A stretch of DNA of 64,000 bases from the NCBI GenBank assembly GCA_037444625.1, contig JBBIMA010000011.1:1-64000 (forward strand). Reading direction: 5' to 3'. The stretch is from DTHT01 sp037444625. Lineage in GTDB: Bacteria; Acidobacteriota; Terriglobia; Bryobacterales; Bryobacteraceae. Both the position numbers and the translations under genes were made by a program. The notes below the pieces were generated by a model. It ran no database searches. It was not told the origin of the DNA and was given only the letters and a program-made list of their open reading frames with translations. Shown here piece by piece: positions 33,512 to 41,327 of the stretch; the first letter of the stretch is position 1; the number at the start of each line of letters is the position of its first letter.

Positions 33512-34929
33512 GGGGCTTGCGCTCCTCCTTTGGGAATCACCGGCAGGCTGGCGGCGGCGATGGCCTGGCCGACCCGCCGGTTGGTTTCGTCCGGCAGGGC
33601 CAGGCGCAGCCGTTCGGCCAGCTCGGGGAACTCACGTTCGAGCACCCGGCGGGCCTGCTCTAACATCAGCTCGCCTCCCGGGCCGCTGGTCACACGGCCC
33701 AGCACCAGCACGTGCTTGAGCTCGTAGAAATCCGCGTAGTGCGCCAGGGCGTACCCCAGATAGACGCCGAGGGTTTGATAGACCTGCTCAGCCACGCGGT
33801 CTCCCCGGCGCATCTTCTCCTGGAGGGCCACGAGCTTTTCGGGCAGGCCCAGCCCCGGCTCGAAGCTCATGCCCGCGCCTTCCGCCAGGCGGATGGCGCC
33901 CACTTGCGAAAAGTACTGCACGCCGCAGCCCACCTCGCCCGACCACTCGTCGGCCGGTGCGCCCGGGCGGTAGTCCACCGGCGCGAAGGCCAGCTCGTTC
34001 AACCAGCCCGTGATGTTGCCCCGCGCGTTGACGTAGCCGGCCGCCTGGCTGGACCCCATCGCGATGCCCAGCACCGGGTTGTCGCCGATCGCCATCGAAC
34101 CGGCCAGAGCGGTCACCTCGCCGTCGTTGACCACTTCCAGAGGCACGCCCAACTCCCGGCCGATGCGCAGGAACATGGGCGCGATCTTCTCGGCGAACTG
34201 CTCGGGCGGCACGGCGCGAAACAGCGAGGCCACCCGGGCTCGATTGTGGATGTAGATGCCCGCGGCGCTGCCGCCCACCGCATCCAGCCGCGGCAGATGG
34301 CGGGCGGCGCTGCGGATGCAGGCCATCACGCCCTGGTAGTGATAGTCCGGGTCGGAGGCGTGGCGCGGGTCCCAGGGGACCTCTTCGCTATAGAGCACCT
34401 CGCCCTCCAGCACCGCGCTGGCTTTGCGATCGCTGGCGCCCAGATCGAAGCCCACCCGGCAGCCGTCCAGATGCCGGCCCAGCGGGATGCTGAACTCGCG
34501 CGCCTCGGGGACCGCCTCCGGAGCCACGGCCGCCACTTCGAAGGGCCGCTCGTAAACGCCGCTCATGAATTCGGCGTCGAAGGCGCGCGCGCCGCCCGGG
34601 GCGTAGACCTGTTCGAGATGGCGGCCGATTTCGGCCGGCCCGCCCACGTAGACCTTGCAGCCGCCGCGTTGCCAGAGCAGGAACTTCACGATCCGCTCGA
34701 CGTAAAACAGCGTAGCCGGCAGGGCGCCGGCCGCCGGCGGAATCACCACCGTCGAATAACGCGAGATCGCCCCGTCGGCCCGCTCCAAGGCGAGCTCCAG
34801 CGGCGCGGCGCCGGCGGCGGCGGCCAATTCGCGGTAGCGGCGGTTGAACAGGGAGGCCGGCAGAAAGGCTTCATCCAGCGGGGCGATCACCGCCGGGCGT
34901 ATCTCCAGTTCGGGCGGAATGCTGCTCAT
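33508..34929 (-). CDS. ROK-family sugar-kinase-like protein with extra N-terminal domain and degenerate zinc motif
   Basis: This 473-residue protein has about 150 N-terminal residues of no clear family, then a ROK/actin-like ATPase fold. The phosphate-1 motif reads V-G-F-D-L-G-A-S-D-R-K (about 158-168) and the catalytic aspartate lies in V-V-N-D-G-E. The usual ROK zinc motif C-x-C-G-x-x-G-C is reduced to W-S-G-E-V-G-C, keeping only one cysteine. The PIG-L deacetylase gene follows with a 4-bp overlap. A role as kinase for an amino sugar, or as a sensor of one, is possible. It is divergent from the TIR-STAND gene, 107 bp away. Confidence 0.75.
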   Translation of the reverse strand: MSSIPPELEIRPAVIAPLDEAFLPASLFNRRYRELAAAAGAAPLELALERADGAISRYSTVVIPPAAGALPATLFYVERIVKFLLWQRGGCKVYVGGPAEIGRHLEQVYAPGGARAFDAEFMSGVYERPFEVAAVAPEAVPEAREFSIPLGRHLDGCRVGFDLGASDRKASAVLEGEVLYSEEVPWDPRHASDPDYHYQGVMACIRSAARHLPRLDAVGGSAAGIYIHNRARVASLFRAVPPEQFAEKIAPMFLRIGRELGVPLEVVNDGEVTALAGSMAIGDNPVLGIAMGSSQAAGYVNARGNITGWLNELAFAPVDYRPGAPADEWSGEVGCGVQYFSQVGAIRLAEGAGMSFEPGLGLPEKLVALQEKMRRGDRVAEQVYQTLGVYLGYALAHYADFYELKHVLVLGRVTSGPGGELMLEQARRVLEREFPELAERLRLALPDETNRRVGQAIAAASLPVIPKGGAQAP

Positions 34930-35036
34930 CGCTCACCTTCGTCGGCTCCCGTCCCCCTGAAGTTTCGATTATCCGGGATGGCCCGGGCGGGGCGCAAGCG
35001 GGCGGCGCGGCCCTCCGGGGATAATGGCGAAGAAAA

Positions 35037-36527
35037 ATGCGCAGCGTCTTTCTCTGTTACTCGCCGGCCGATGAGGCGCTGGTCGAGGAGCTGGCCGAAT
35101 TCCTGCGCCGCGGCGCCCGCTTGGAGATCTTCCAGGCCGAGGGCGCGCTGGAGCAGGGCACGGATCTGCTGGCCAAGGCGCGGGCGGGCCTGATGGCCGA
35201 CGTCGAGCTGATCGTGCTCTCGCCCGATTCGGCGCCGGCGCGCTGGAGACGCGAGGAGTGGATTCCCGTCTTGTGGGAGGAGCCGGAGCAGGCCGGGGTA
35301 GCGGTCGGGATCCTGCTGGCCCGGGATTGCCACCTGCCGGAGCTGCTCCGCCGCAGGAATTTCTTCGATCTGAGGGCCGGCCGGCGGGCGGGCTTCCGCG
35401 CGGTGAAGGACTGGCTGCTCGGGCTGGATGCGCCGGTCCCCAAGCCGGCTTTCGCGCGGCCCCGGCGCTTCGCCGGACGGGAGGCGGAACTGGAGTGGCT
35501 CCGCCGGCGGCTGGGGGATGAGCCGGGCTGCCTCGTGCTGAAGGGGTGCGCCTCGGCCGGCGGCAAGACCGCCCTGGCGCTGGCCTTTGTCTCCGAGGCC
35601 GCGGCAGATTTCCAGGCGGTGTGCTGGCTGGATTGCGGCGGCCGGAGCCTGGCCGGGGCGGCGGGGGATCTGGCGGCGCAACTCGGCCTGCGCCTGGAGG
35701 GGCCGGTCGAAGAGAACGGTGCGAGGCTGCGTCGCTTCTGCGCGGAGCGCAGGATCCTGGCGGTGCTGGATGACGTCGAGCGGGAATCGCACTTGCAGTT
35801 GGTGGCTGGGGGGTGGTCTTCCGCGCTGATCACCACCCGCCGCGGGGACCTGACGGCGCCGGGCGCGGCGGAGCTGGAGCCGGCGGAGGGTTTTCCGGCG
35901 CCGCATCTGGACGGGCTGGGCGCGATGGAGCGGCGCCTGCTGGCGGCGATGGCGGTCTGCGCGCCGGGCTGCACGCTGGAGTTTGCGGCCGCTGTGGCCG
36001 GGCTGGCGGAAGCGGAGGCTCGCCGGGCGGCGGATGCCTTGCTGGAATGCGGCGCGGTCCTGCTGGTGGAGGAGGACCCCGCCTGCTTCACTATGGCTGC
36101 GGCGATGCGAGAGGCGGCGCGAGATCCCGAAGCCGCGCGCCGGCAGGCCGAGCAGGCGAGCCGCAGCCCGGCGGCCGCGCTGGGCCAGGTGGAACGGGCG
36201 CTGGAGTGGGCGCTGGGTGATTCGGGAGAGGAATCCTGGCGCCTGGCCTGCGCCCTCGCCCGTCAGGGTTTCCGTCGGGCTCGCTCCGCCGGGCGGACGG
36301 CCGAGGCCTATGGGTTCCTGCGCGCGGTCTACGATGCCGCCCGAAGCCGCGGGGATGCCCAGGCCGCCGGCGAGTTCGCTCACGAGTTGCACTGGATTGC
36401 CCAGGAGTGGGGGTGGGAGGCGGAGGCCCGCAGCTACTTCTGGCAGGCTCGCAGCACGTCGGGGGATCAATTGGTGTTGCCGCTGTGGAGCCGGGACCAC
36501 GACGCCGCCTCTGGTATACTGGATTAA
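35037..36527 (+). CDS. TIR domain + compact STAND (NB-ARC-like) NTPase
   Basis: This 496-residue cytoplasmic protein starts with a TIR domain (1-130): S-V-F-L-C-Y-S-P-A-D-E at residues 3-13, and W70-R-R-E73, the position of the NADase glutamate in active TIR domains. An NB-ARC-like NTPase follows (143-275): F-A-G-R-E, a P-loop G170-C-A-S-A-G-G-K-T178 with one extra residue, Walker B L-A-V-L-D-D-V (241-247), and I-T-T-R (265-268). A winged-helix-like segment (about 290-360) starts almost at once, so the ARC1 part with its G-L-P-L-A motif seems missing, and the M-H-D site reads M-A-A. The end (about 400-475) is helical and TPR-like. TIR-STAND proteins act in antiphage defence or signalling; here this is inference. 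A GATAAT at 35020 would give a nearly leaderless transcript. Confidence 0.78.
   Translation: MRSVFLCYSPADEALVEELAEFLRRGARLEIFQAEGALEQGTDLLAKARAGLMADVELIVLSPDSAPARWRREEWIPVLWEEPEQAGVAVGILLARDCHLPELLRRRNFFDLRAGRRAGFRAVKDWLLGLDAPVPKPAFARPRRFAGREAELEWLRRRLGDEPGCLVLKGCASAGGKTALALAFVSEAAADFQAVCWLDCGGRSLAGAAGDLAAQLGLRLEGPVEENGARLRRFCAERRILAVLDDVERESHLQLVAGGWSSALITTRRGDLTAPGAAELEPAEGFPAPHLDGLGAMERRLLAAMAVCAPGCTLEFAAAVAGLAEAEARRAADALLECGAVLLVEEDPACFTMAAAMREAARDPEAARRQAEQASRSPAAALGQVERALEWALGDSGEESWRLACALARQGFRRARSAGRTAEAYGFLRAVYDAARSRGDAQAAGEFAHELHWIAQEWGWEAEARSYFWQARSTSGDQLVLPLWSRDHDAASGILD
36512..36520 (+). promoter_or_regulatory. Candidate extended -10 element for the S41 homologue
   Basis: TGGTATACT lies in the last codons of the TIR-STAND gene, 22 bp before the GTG start of the S41 homologue. 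It fits an extended -10 (TG-N-TATACT). No convincing -35 is seen, which is usual for this class. If active, the S41 gene has its own promoter and need not be co-transcribed with the TIR gene. Confidence 0.4.
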
Positions 36528-36541
36528 GCGAGCGCCGTCCC

Positions 36542-37822
36542 GTGATACACAGCCGCTGGAAAGGCCTGATCCTGGGCTTCTCGATCTGCCTGGCCGCCCT
36601 GCTGCTGGTGGGTGCGGTCCTGGACAAGCCCGCCTCCGACGTTCCTTATAAGCACCTGGCGGTGTTCACCGAGGTGCTGCACCGCATCAAGAGCGATTAC
36701 GTCGAGGAACCGGACCTGAAGAGCGTGACGCTGGGGGCCATCAACGGCTTGCTGCAAGCCATTGATCCCTTCGCCAGCTACCTGAACGCCGAGCAATACA
36801 AGGAATACGTCAAGCAAAAGGACGCGCTGAAGGGCGACGTAGGGTTGGTGCTTTCCTGGAAGTTCGGCTATCTGGGGGTGGTCGGCGTGGTGCCGGGCTC
36901 GCCGGCGGCGCGCGCCGGGCTGGTGACGGGCGACATGCTGGAAACCATCCGAGGCATCGCCACCCGCGACATGCCTCTGGCTTACGCCGAGCTGCTGTTG
37001 CGGGGCAAGCCGGGAACCCCCGTGGAGATTTCGGTGCTTTCCCTGCGCCAGCAGGAGCCGCGCCGGATCACGCTGACGCGGGCGCTGATCGAAGTGCCTC
37101 CGCTCGCCTTCAAGCTGCTGGCCGACCAGGTGGGTTACCTTCAGGTGACCACGCTGATGCCGGGCAAAGCGGCCGAGGCGGCCGCCGCGCTGCGAGATCT
37201 GGACAAGCAGGGGGCAACCCGGCTGGTGCTGGACCTGCGCAACTGCGCCACGGGCGCGCCGGAGGAAGGCATCGCTCTGGCCAACCTGTTCCTGGAGAAA
37301 GGGCTGATCAGCTACCTGGAAGGGCAGCGGGTGAGCCGCCAGGAGTTCAAGGCCGACCCGGCCAAGGTCCTCTGGCGCAAGCCGCTGGTGGTGATCACTA
37401 ACCGCGGGACGGCGGGCGGGGCGGAAGTGGCCGCTGCGGCCCTGCTCGATCACAAGCGGGCCGAAGTAGTGGGCGAGCCCACCTATGGAAACGCGGCCGT
37501 CCGCAAGCCCGTCAATCTGGAGGATGGAGGGGCCATCATCCTGGCGGTGGCCAAATACTATTCGCCGTCCGGCAAGGCCATCCAGGACGCCCGCGTCACC
37601 CCCTCCGTGCAGATGATCGAGTCCGAGCCGGTTCCGGAGAGCGAGGAGGAGGAGCCCGGCCCGCCGCAGCCCGAGCCGGCGCCGCGGCCGGAGGATGACC
37701 GGCTGCTCCAGAAGGCCATCGAGGTGCTCACCAAAGGCAAGCCGGCCGCCCCGGCGGTGGCCTGGCGCGGGGAGGCCGTAGTTTCCCCTCCGCCCGCTCA
37801 ACCTACTGCGGCCGCGCCCTGA
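36542..37822 (+). CDS. S41 (CtpA-like) protease homologue, catalytically degenerate
   Basis: This 426-residue protein has one membrane anchor (about 8-26), a helical region (38-95), a PDZ domain (about 96-180) and an S41 protease core (185-375). In active C-terminal processing proteases the serine lies in S-A-S-A-S-E and the lysine, 25 residues later, in T-F-G-K-G. Here the stretches are T-A-G292-G-A-E and T-Y-G-N317-A: both catalytic residues are replaced at exactly the right spacing. A Pro/Glu-rich tail (about 360-395) precedes the end. It probably binds peptides or partners in the periplasm without cutting. The GTG start at 36542 gives the membrane anchor; a longer frame upstream is antisense-free overlap with the TIR gene. 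An FmdB-type gene follows. Confidence 0.85.
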   Translation: MIHSRWKGLILGFSICLAALLLVGAVLDKPASDVPYKHLAVFTEVLHRIKSDYVEEPDLKSVTLGAINGLLQAIDPFASYLNAEQYKEYVKQKDALKGDVGLVLSWKFGYLGVVGVVPGSPAARAGLVTGDMLETIRGIATRDMPLAYAELLLRGKPGTPVEISVLSLRQQEPRRITLTRALIEVPPLAFKLLADQVGYLQVTTLMPGKAAEAAAALRDLDKQGATRLVLDLRNCATGAPEEGIALANLFLEKGLISYLEGQRVSRQEFKADPAKVLWRKPLVVITNRGTAGGAEVAAAALLDHKRAEVVGEPTYGNAAVRKPVNLEDGGAIILAVAKYYSPSGKAIQDARVTPSVQMIESEPVPESEEEEPGPPQPEPAPRPEDDRLLQKAIEVLTKGKPAAPAVAWRGEAVVSPPPAQPTAAAP

Positions 37823-37872
37823 ACGGGCGCGGCGAGCTCCGGCCTGCCGGCCAAAGGAGGTTTGTTTCGACC

Positions 37873-38160
37873 GTGCCTCTTTACGAGTACAAATGCCAGG
37901 CTTGCGGAGAAGTCTTCGAGGTCATGCAGAAATTCGCCGATGAGCCGTTGACCGTGCACGAAGGTTGCGGCGGCTCGCTGGAACGGCTGGTGTCGCCTCC
38001 GGCCTTCCAGTTCAAAGGCAGCGGTTGGTACATCACCGATTACGCCCGCAAGGGCGACGGCAAAGGCGATTCCAAGCCTGCCAAAGAGACCGGCGGGGAC
38101 GCCAAGAGCGCGGCCGGGGAATCTTCCTCCGCCAAGCCCGCTGCCTCCGCCGACAAGTGA
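37873..38160 (+). CDS. FmdB-family zinc-ribbon protein
   Basis: This 95-residue protein begins M-P-L-Y-E-Y-K-C-Q-A-C-G, the standard FmdB/CxxC_CxxC_SSSS start. The zinc ligands appear to be Cys8 and Cys11, then His29 and Cys32 (H-E-G-C-G-G), so the second pair is H-x-x-C rather than the usual C-x-x-C. The tail from residue 58 is low-complexity and rich in Lys, Ser and Ala. Function is unknown; such proteins are often called putative regulators. A strong AAAGGAGGT ribosome site stands before the GTG start, and the gene lies 50 bp after the S41 homologue on the same strand. Confidence 0.88.
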   Translation: MPLYEYKCQACGEVFEVMQKFADEPLTVHEGCGGSLERLVSPPAFQFKGSGWYITDYARKGDGKGDSKPAKETGGDAKSAAGESSSAKPAASADK

Positions 38161-38162
38161 CC

Positions 38163-39092
38163 TCAGCCGCGCGCCGGCGAGCGGCGGCGTTCCAGCCACA
38201 CCGCCGCGCCCAGCGCGGCCAAAGCGGCCCCCAAGCCCGCCAGCGCATCCGCCAGGTAGTGATATCGCCCGTAGACCACGGCCGTGGCGATCAGCACCGC
38301 CAGCACCGCCAGAAACCTGCCTACCCAGGGACGCTCGCCCAGCAGCCGCAGCATGCCGAAGGCGGCCGCGAACCCGCCCGCCACGTGCGCGCTGGGGAAG
38401 ACGCTGGTGTGGATGCCGTAGCCTCCCAGCAAGCGCCAGTTCCAGCGGCGAAACGGGGTCTCCACGGTGGGGAAAAGGTCGCCCGGGAAGACCGTGCGGG
38501 GCGGCTCGGAAGGAAAGTAGGGAAACAGCGCGTAACAGGCCAGAATCGCCAGCAGGAACTGGGTGAGGAAGCGATCGGCGCGCTCCCGGCGCCGGTAGAG
38601 GTAAAGCATCGCCAGGGAAAACAGCGGCGTCGTGTACACCAACAGGTAGGAAAGCTCGAGCGCGGCCGGCAGCAACGGCCCCAGCCGCTCGATGGCCGCC
38701 CGCAGGCCCCAGTCGTTCAGCAGCGTTCGGTCCCAGACGACCCACGCGCGCTCGAGCTGGTGGCTGTGATGCGGCGGGGCGAACCAGCCCATCTGGCGAT
38801 AGGCCAGCAGCATCAGGGGCGCCGGGTACCAATCGCGCAGCACGCTGAAAAGCAGGTTGCCCCGCAAGGACTCCCCCCAGGCCAGCACCAGGAAGCCCGC
38901 CATCACGGCGAGATTGAGTGCGCCTGTGAACAGCGGAATCGGCGGCCGCACAGGCAGAATCTGGGCCAGGATCGCCGTGTAGGCAAAGTAGGCGATCAGG
39001 ATTCGTTCCGAGCGGCGGAGTTGCGCGACCAGCCTCCGGCCGAGCTCGAGCGACGCGGGATGCGGCAGTTGCCCAGGCCAGGCCAAGCTCAC
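38163..39092 (-). CDS. PAP2-family membrane phosphatase/phosphotransferase
   Basis: This 309-residue integral membrane protein has about seven hydrophobic segments. The phosphatase motifs are visible near the C-terminus: F-P-S-A-H-V-A-G-G (about 229-237) holds the histidine of motif 2, and Y-G-R-Y-H-Y-L-A-D (about 272-280) is motif 3. An earlier P-S-E-P-P-R (about 193-198) may be part of motif 1. This arrangement fits the inositolphosphotransferase (Aur1/Ipt1-like) branch of PAP2 proteins. It may act on lipid-linked phosphates. The likely start is a GTG at 39090-39092 with no clear ribosome site. Its 3' end lies 2 bp from the convergent FmdB gene. Confidence 0.82.
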   Translation of the reverse strand: MSLAWPGQLPHPASLELGRRLVAQLRRSERILIAYFAYTAILAQILPVRPPIPLFTGALNLAVMAGFLVLAWGESLRGNLLFSVLRDWYPAPLMLLAYRQMGWFAPPHHSHQLERAWVVWDRTLLNDWGLRAAIERLGPLLPAALELSYLLVYTTPLFSLAMLYLYRRRERADRFLTQFLLAILACYALFPYFPSEPPRTVFPGDLFPTVETPFRRWNWRLLGGYGIHTSVFPSAHVAGGFAAAFGMLRLLGERPWVGRFLAVLAVLIATAVVYGRYHYLADALAGLGAALAALGAAVWLERRRSPARG

Positions 39093-39174
39093 AGGGTACT
39101 ACAGGAGGGAGCCCCCGAATCCCTCCGCGCGCGGCTCCGCCCGGCGCCCTGCCCCGGGGCGCTAAGCTAGGGGC

Positions 39175-39666
39175 ATGGATCTGGTCACGGTGTTCCGCTC
39201 GGCGGACCCGAACGCCGAGGAACAGGCGGCCGAGGTGCGGGACCTGCTGCTCGAGGCCGGCCTGGAGGCTCGCCTGTTCAGCCGCCGCGAGCCCGGTGTG
39301 GCCGCCGGGACCTGCGAAGTCCGCGTGCCTGCCGCCCAGGCCGAACGCGCCGAGGAAATCATCGCCGCCCAGAGCGAGCTGATCGAGCGGCCCCTGGACG
39401 CCTCGCACGAGCTGGATATGGTCACCGTCTTCAACTCGGACGCCCACAACGCCGAGATGCTGGCGGCCGCGATCCAGAGCCTGCTGGAAGCCAACGGCAT
39501 TCCCTCGCTCATCGTCAGTCCCGGACCGATTCCCAGCCTCCCGTTCCAAGTGCGCGTGCCGCGCTCCCGCCTGGAGGAAGCGCAACGGGCCATCGCCGCC
39601 GCCGAGGAGGCCGGCCCGGCCGCCGCCGAAGAGGGTGCCGGCCTCAGTCCGGATCAGATCCCCTGA
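39175..39666 (+). CDS. DUF2007-type protein with two tandem domains
   Basis: This 163-residue soluble protein contains two copies of a ferredoxin-like DUF2007 domain. The first runs at about 2-72 (D-L-V-T-V-F-R-S-A-D-P-N-A) and the second at about 81-146 (D-M-V-T-V-F-N-S-D-A-H-N-A). DUF2007 is annotated as a putative prokaryotic signal-transducing domain, sometimes linked to PII-like proteins, but no function is proved. The C-terminal tail is Ala/Glu-rich. The gene is separated by 168 bp from the next one and looks monocistronic; a CTAAGCTAGG stretch stands before the ATG. Confidence 0.82.
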   Translation: MDLVTVFRSADPNAEEQAAEVRDLLLEAGLEARLFSRREPGVAAGTCEVRVPAAQAERAEEIIAAQSELIERPLDASHELDMVTVFNSDAHNAEMLAAAIQSLLEANGIPSLIVSPGPIPSLPFQVRVPRSRLEEAQRAIAAAEEAGPAAAEEGAGLSPDQIP

Positions 39667-39834
39667 CAGCCGTCGCCTGGGCGCCGCCGGGCGTCGCGCG
39701 CAGGAGATCCGTCAGGGCAGCATACGCCCCCGGGCCCCCGGCAAGAATCCCGCGCCGCCCGAATCGCGGCGCATTACAATACACCTGAGGAGGCGGCGCG
39801 GCCGCCGGCCGCCCGCGCCGTCAGGAGGGTGCCC

Positions 39835-41262
39835 ATGCCCGCGGCTGTCTCCCACGTCTCTCCTTACGCCGGCGCTTGGTATCCGGACGACCCCTCGGAA
39901 CTACGCGATCTGCTGGACCGCCTGTTCAGCGATTCGCGCGAGCGCACGGGGCCCTACCTGGCGCCGGGCGGCATCGGCTTCGTCGTTCCCCACGCCGGGC
40001 TGGTTTACTCCGGCGCGGTGGCCGCGGCCGTCTATCGCCACCTCGAGCGGCAAGCCCCGCAGCGCATCGTATTGCTGGGCTTCTGCCACCGCGGCGCCCC
40101 GCCCGGCTTGTGGATCCCTCGCGTGGACGCCTTCCGCACGCCCATGGGCGAGATCCTGCTGGACCGCGAGACGGCGGCCGAGCTGGTGGAGCGGCCGGAG
40201 TTCGCTTTCCTGCCGGAAGCCAGCCTGTGCGATCACTCGGTCGAGATTCAGTTCCCCCTGCTCAGCCGGGTGGCCCCCGCCGCCCGCCTGCTGCCGATCT
40301 ACGTCAGCCATGTGGATCCCGCAGTCCGGGAGGAGGCCGCCCAGGCGCTGGCCGAGCTGGCCCGGGCCGGCGCGGTCCTGCTGGCCTCGTCCGACTTCAC
40401 GCACTACGGGAAGTCCTTCCAGTACGAGCCGTTCCCGGCCGACGCCTGGGTGGCCGACCGCCTGCGCGATCTGGACGAGAGCCTGATGGAGGCCGCCGGC
40501 AGCCTGCGCCCGGATCTGTTTCTGGAGACGCTGCGCTCCACTTCGGCCACCCTCTGCGGCTATGAGCCCATCAGCCTGTTGCTGGCCACGTTGCGGCGCC
40601 TGGAGGGACCCGAGGAGATCTTCCAGGAGACGCTGGATTATCAAACCTCGGGCGAAATCACGGGTGATTTTCGCCACTCGGTCAGTTACGCCGCGCTGGG
40701 CTACTTTCCCTATTCCTCCTTCCGGCTGGGCGCGCAGGATCAGGCGGTCCTGCTGGAATGCGCGCGCCGCACGCTCCAGCATTACCAGCAGACCGGCGAG
40801 CGGCGCCCGGCGCCTCCGCAGGGAGGGACCGCCGCCCTGGAGCGCCGGGCGGCCGCCTTCGTCACCCTGCACAAGGACGGCCAGTTGCGCGGCTGCGTGG
40901 GGCGCCGCGCCTCCGTCGAGCCGCTGGGCCGTACGGTCGGCGAGATGACGCTGGCGGCCGCCTTGGACGACTCCCGCTTCGAGCCGGTCTCGCGCTCGGA
41001 AACCGGCCTGGAGATCGAGATCTCGGTGTTGTCGCCCTTCAAGCGCATCGTGGACCGCAGCGCCTTCCGCGTCAACGAGCACGGCGCGGTGTTGCAGGCC
41101 GGCGTGCATCATGGCCTGCTGTTGCCCCAAGTGGCCAGCGAGCGCAACTGGACCGCCGAGCAGTTCTTCGAGGCGCTGGCGCGCAAGGCGGGCGTCGGCC
41201 CGCAGGTGTACCGCGACCCGGCTACCCGCCTGTTCGTCTTCCGGGCGCAGATCATCCATTGA
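39835..41262 (+). CDS. AmmeMemoRadiSam system B+A fusion (MEMO1-like plus AMMECR1-like)
   Basis: From the ATG at 39835 this is 475 residues. The first part (about 1-270) is MEMO1/DODA-like: P52-H53-A-G-L-V-Y-S-G, His85 in F-C-H-R-G and Cys241 in L-C-G-Y-E-P-I match the iron-binding set of human MEMO1. The second part (about 295-475) is an AMMECR1 domain, with the hallmark G-Q-L-R-G-C-V-G-R. In many prokaryotes these two proteins occur with a radical-SAM enzyme as the AmmeMemoRadiSam system, whose function is still unclear. No radical-SAM gene is present in this window. AGGAGG precedes the start; TACAAT at 39775-39780 could be a -10 element. Confidence 0.9.
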   Translation: MPAAVSHVSPYAGAWYPDDPSELRDLLDRLFSDSRERTGPYLAPGGIGFVVPHAGLVYSGAVAAAVYRHLERQAPQRIVLLGFCHRGAPPGLWIPRVDAFRTPMGEILLDRETAAELVERPEFAFLPEASLCDHSVEIQFPLLSRVAPAARLLPIYVSHVDPAVREEAAQALAELARAGAVLLASSDFTHYGKSFQYEPFPADAWVADRLRDLDESLMEAAGSLRPDLFLETLRSTSATLCGYEPISLLLATLRRLEGPEEIFQETLDYQTSGEITGDFRHSVSYAALGYFPYSSFRLGAQDQAVLLECARRTLQHYQQTGERRPAPPQGGTAALERRAAAFVTLHKDGQLRGCVGRRASVEPLGRTVGEMTLAAALDDSRFEPVSRSETGLEIEISVLSPFKRIVDRSAFRVNEHGAVLQAGVHHGLLLPQVASERNWTAEQFFEALARKAGVGPQVYRDPATRLFVFRAQIIH

Positions 41263-41327
41263 AGCGTCGCGTGCCGGGCCCCTCCGGCTGCTCGGATCAG
41301 CGGCTCGGGGTGTGATAGAAAGAGGCC

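Noticed and set aside
36527..36542. TIR-STAND and S41 homologue as one operon or one defence system
   Set aside because: The gap is short, but an extended -10 element lies just before the S41 gene, and there is no other evidence that they work together.
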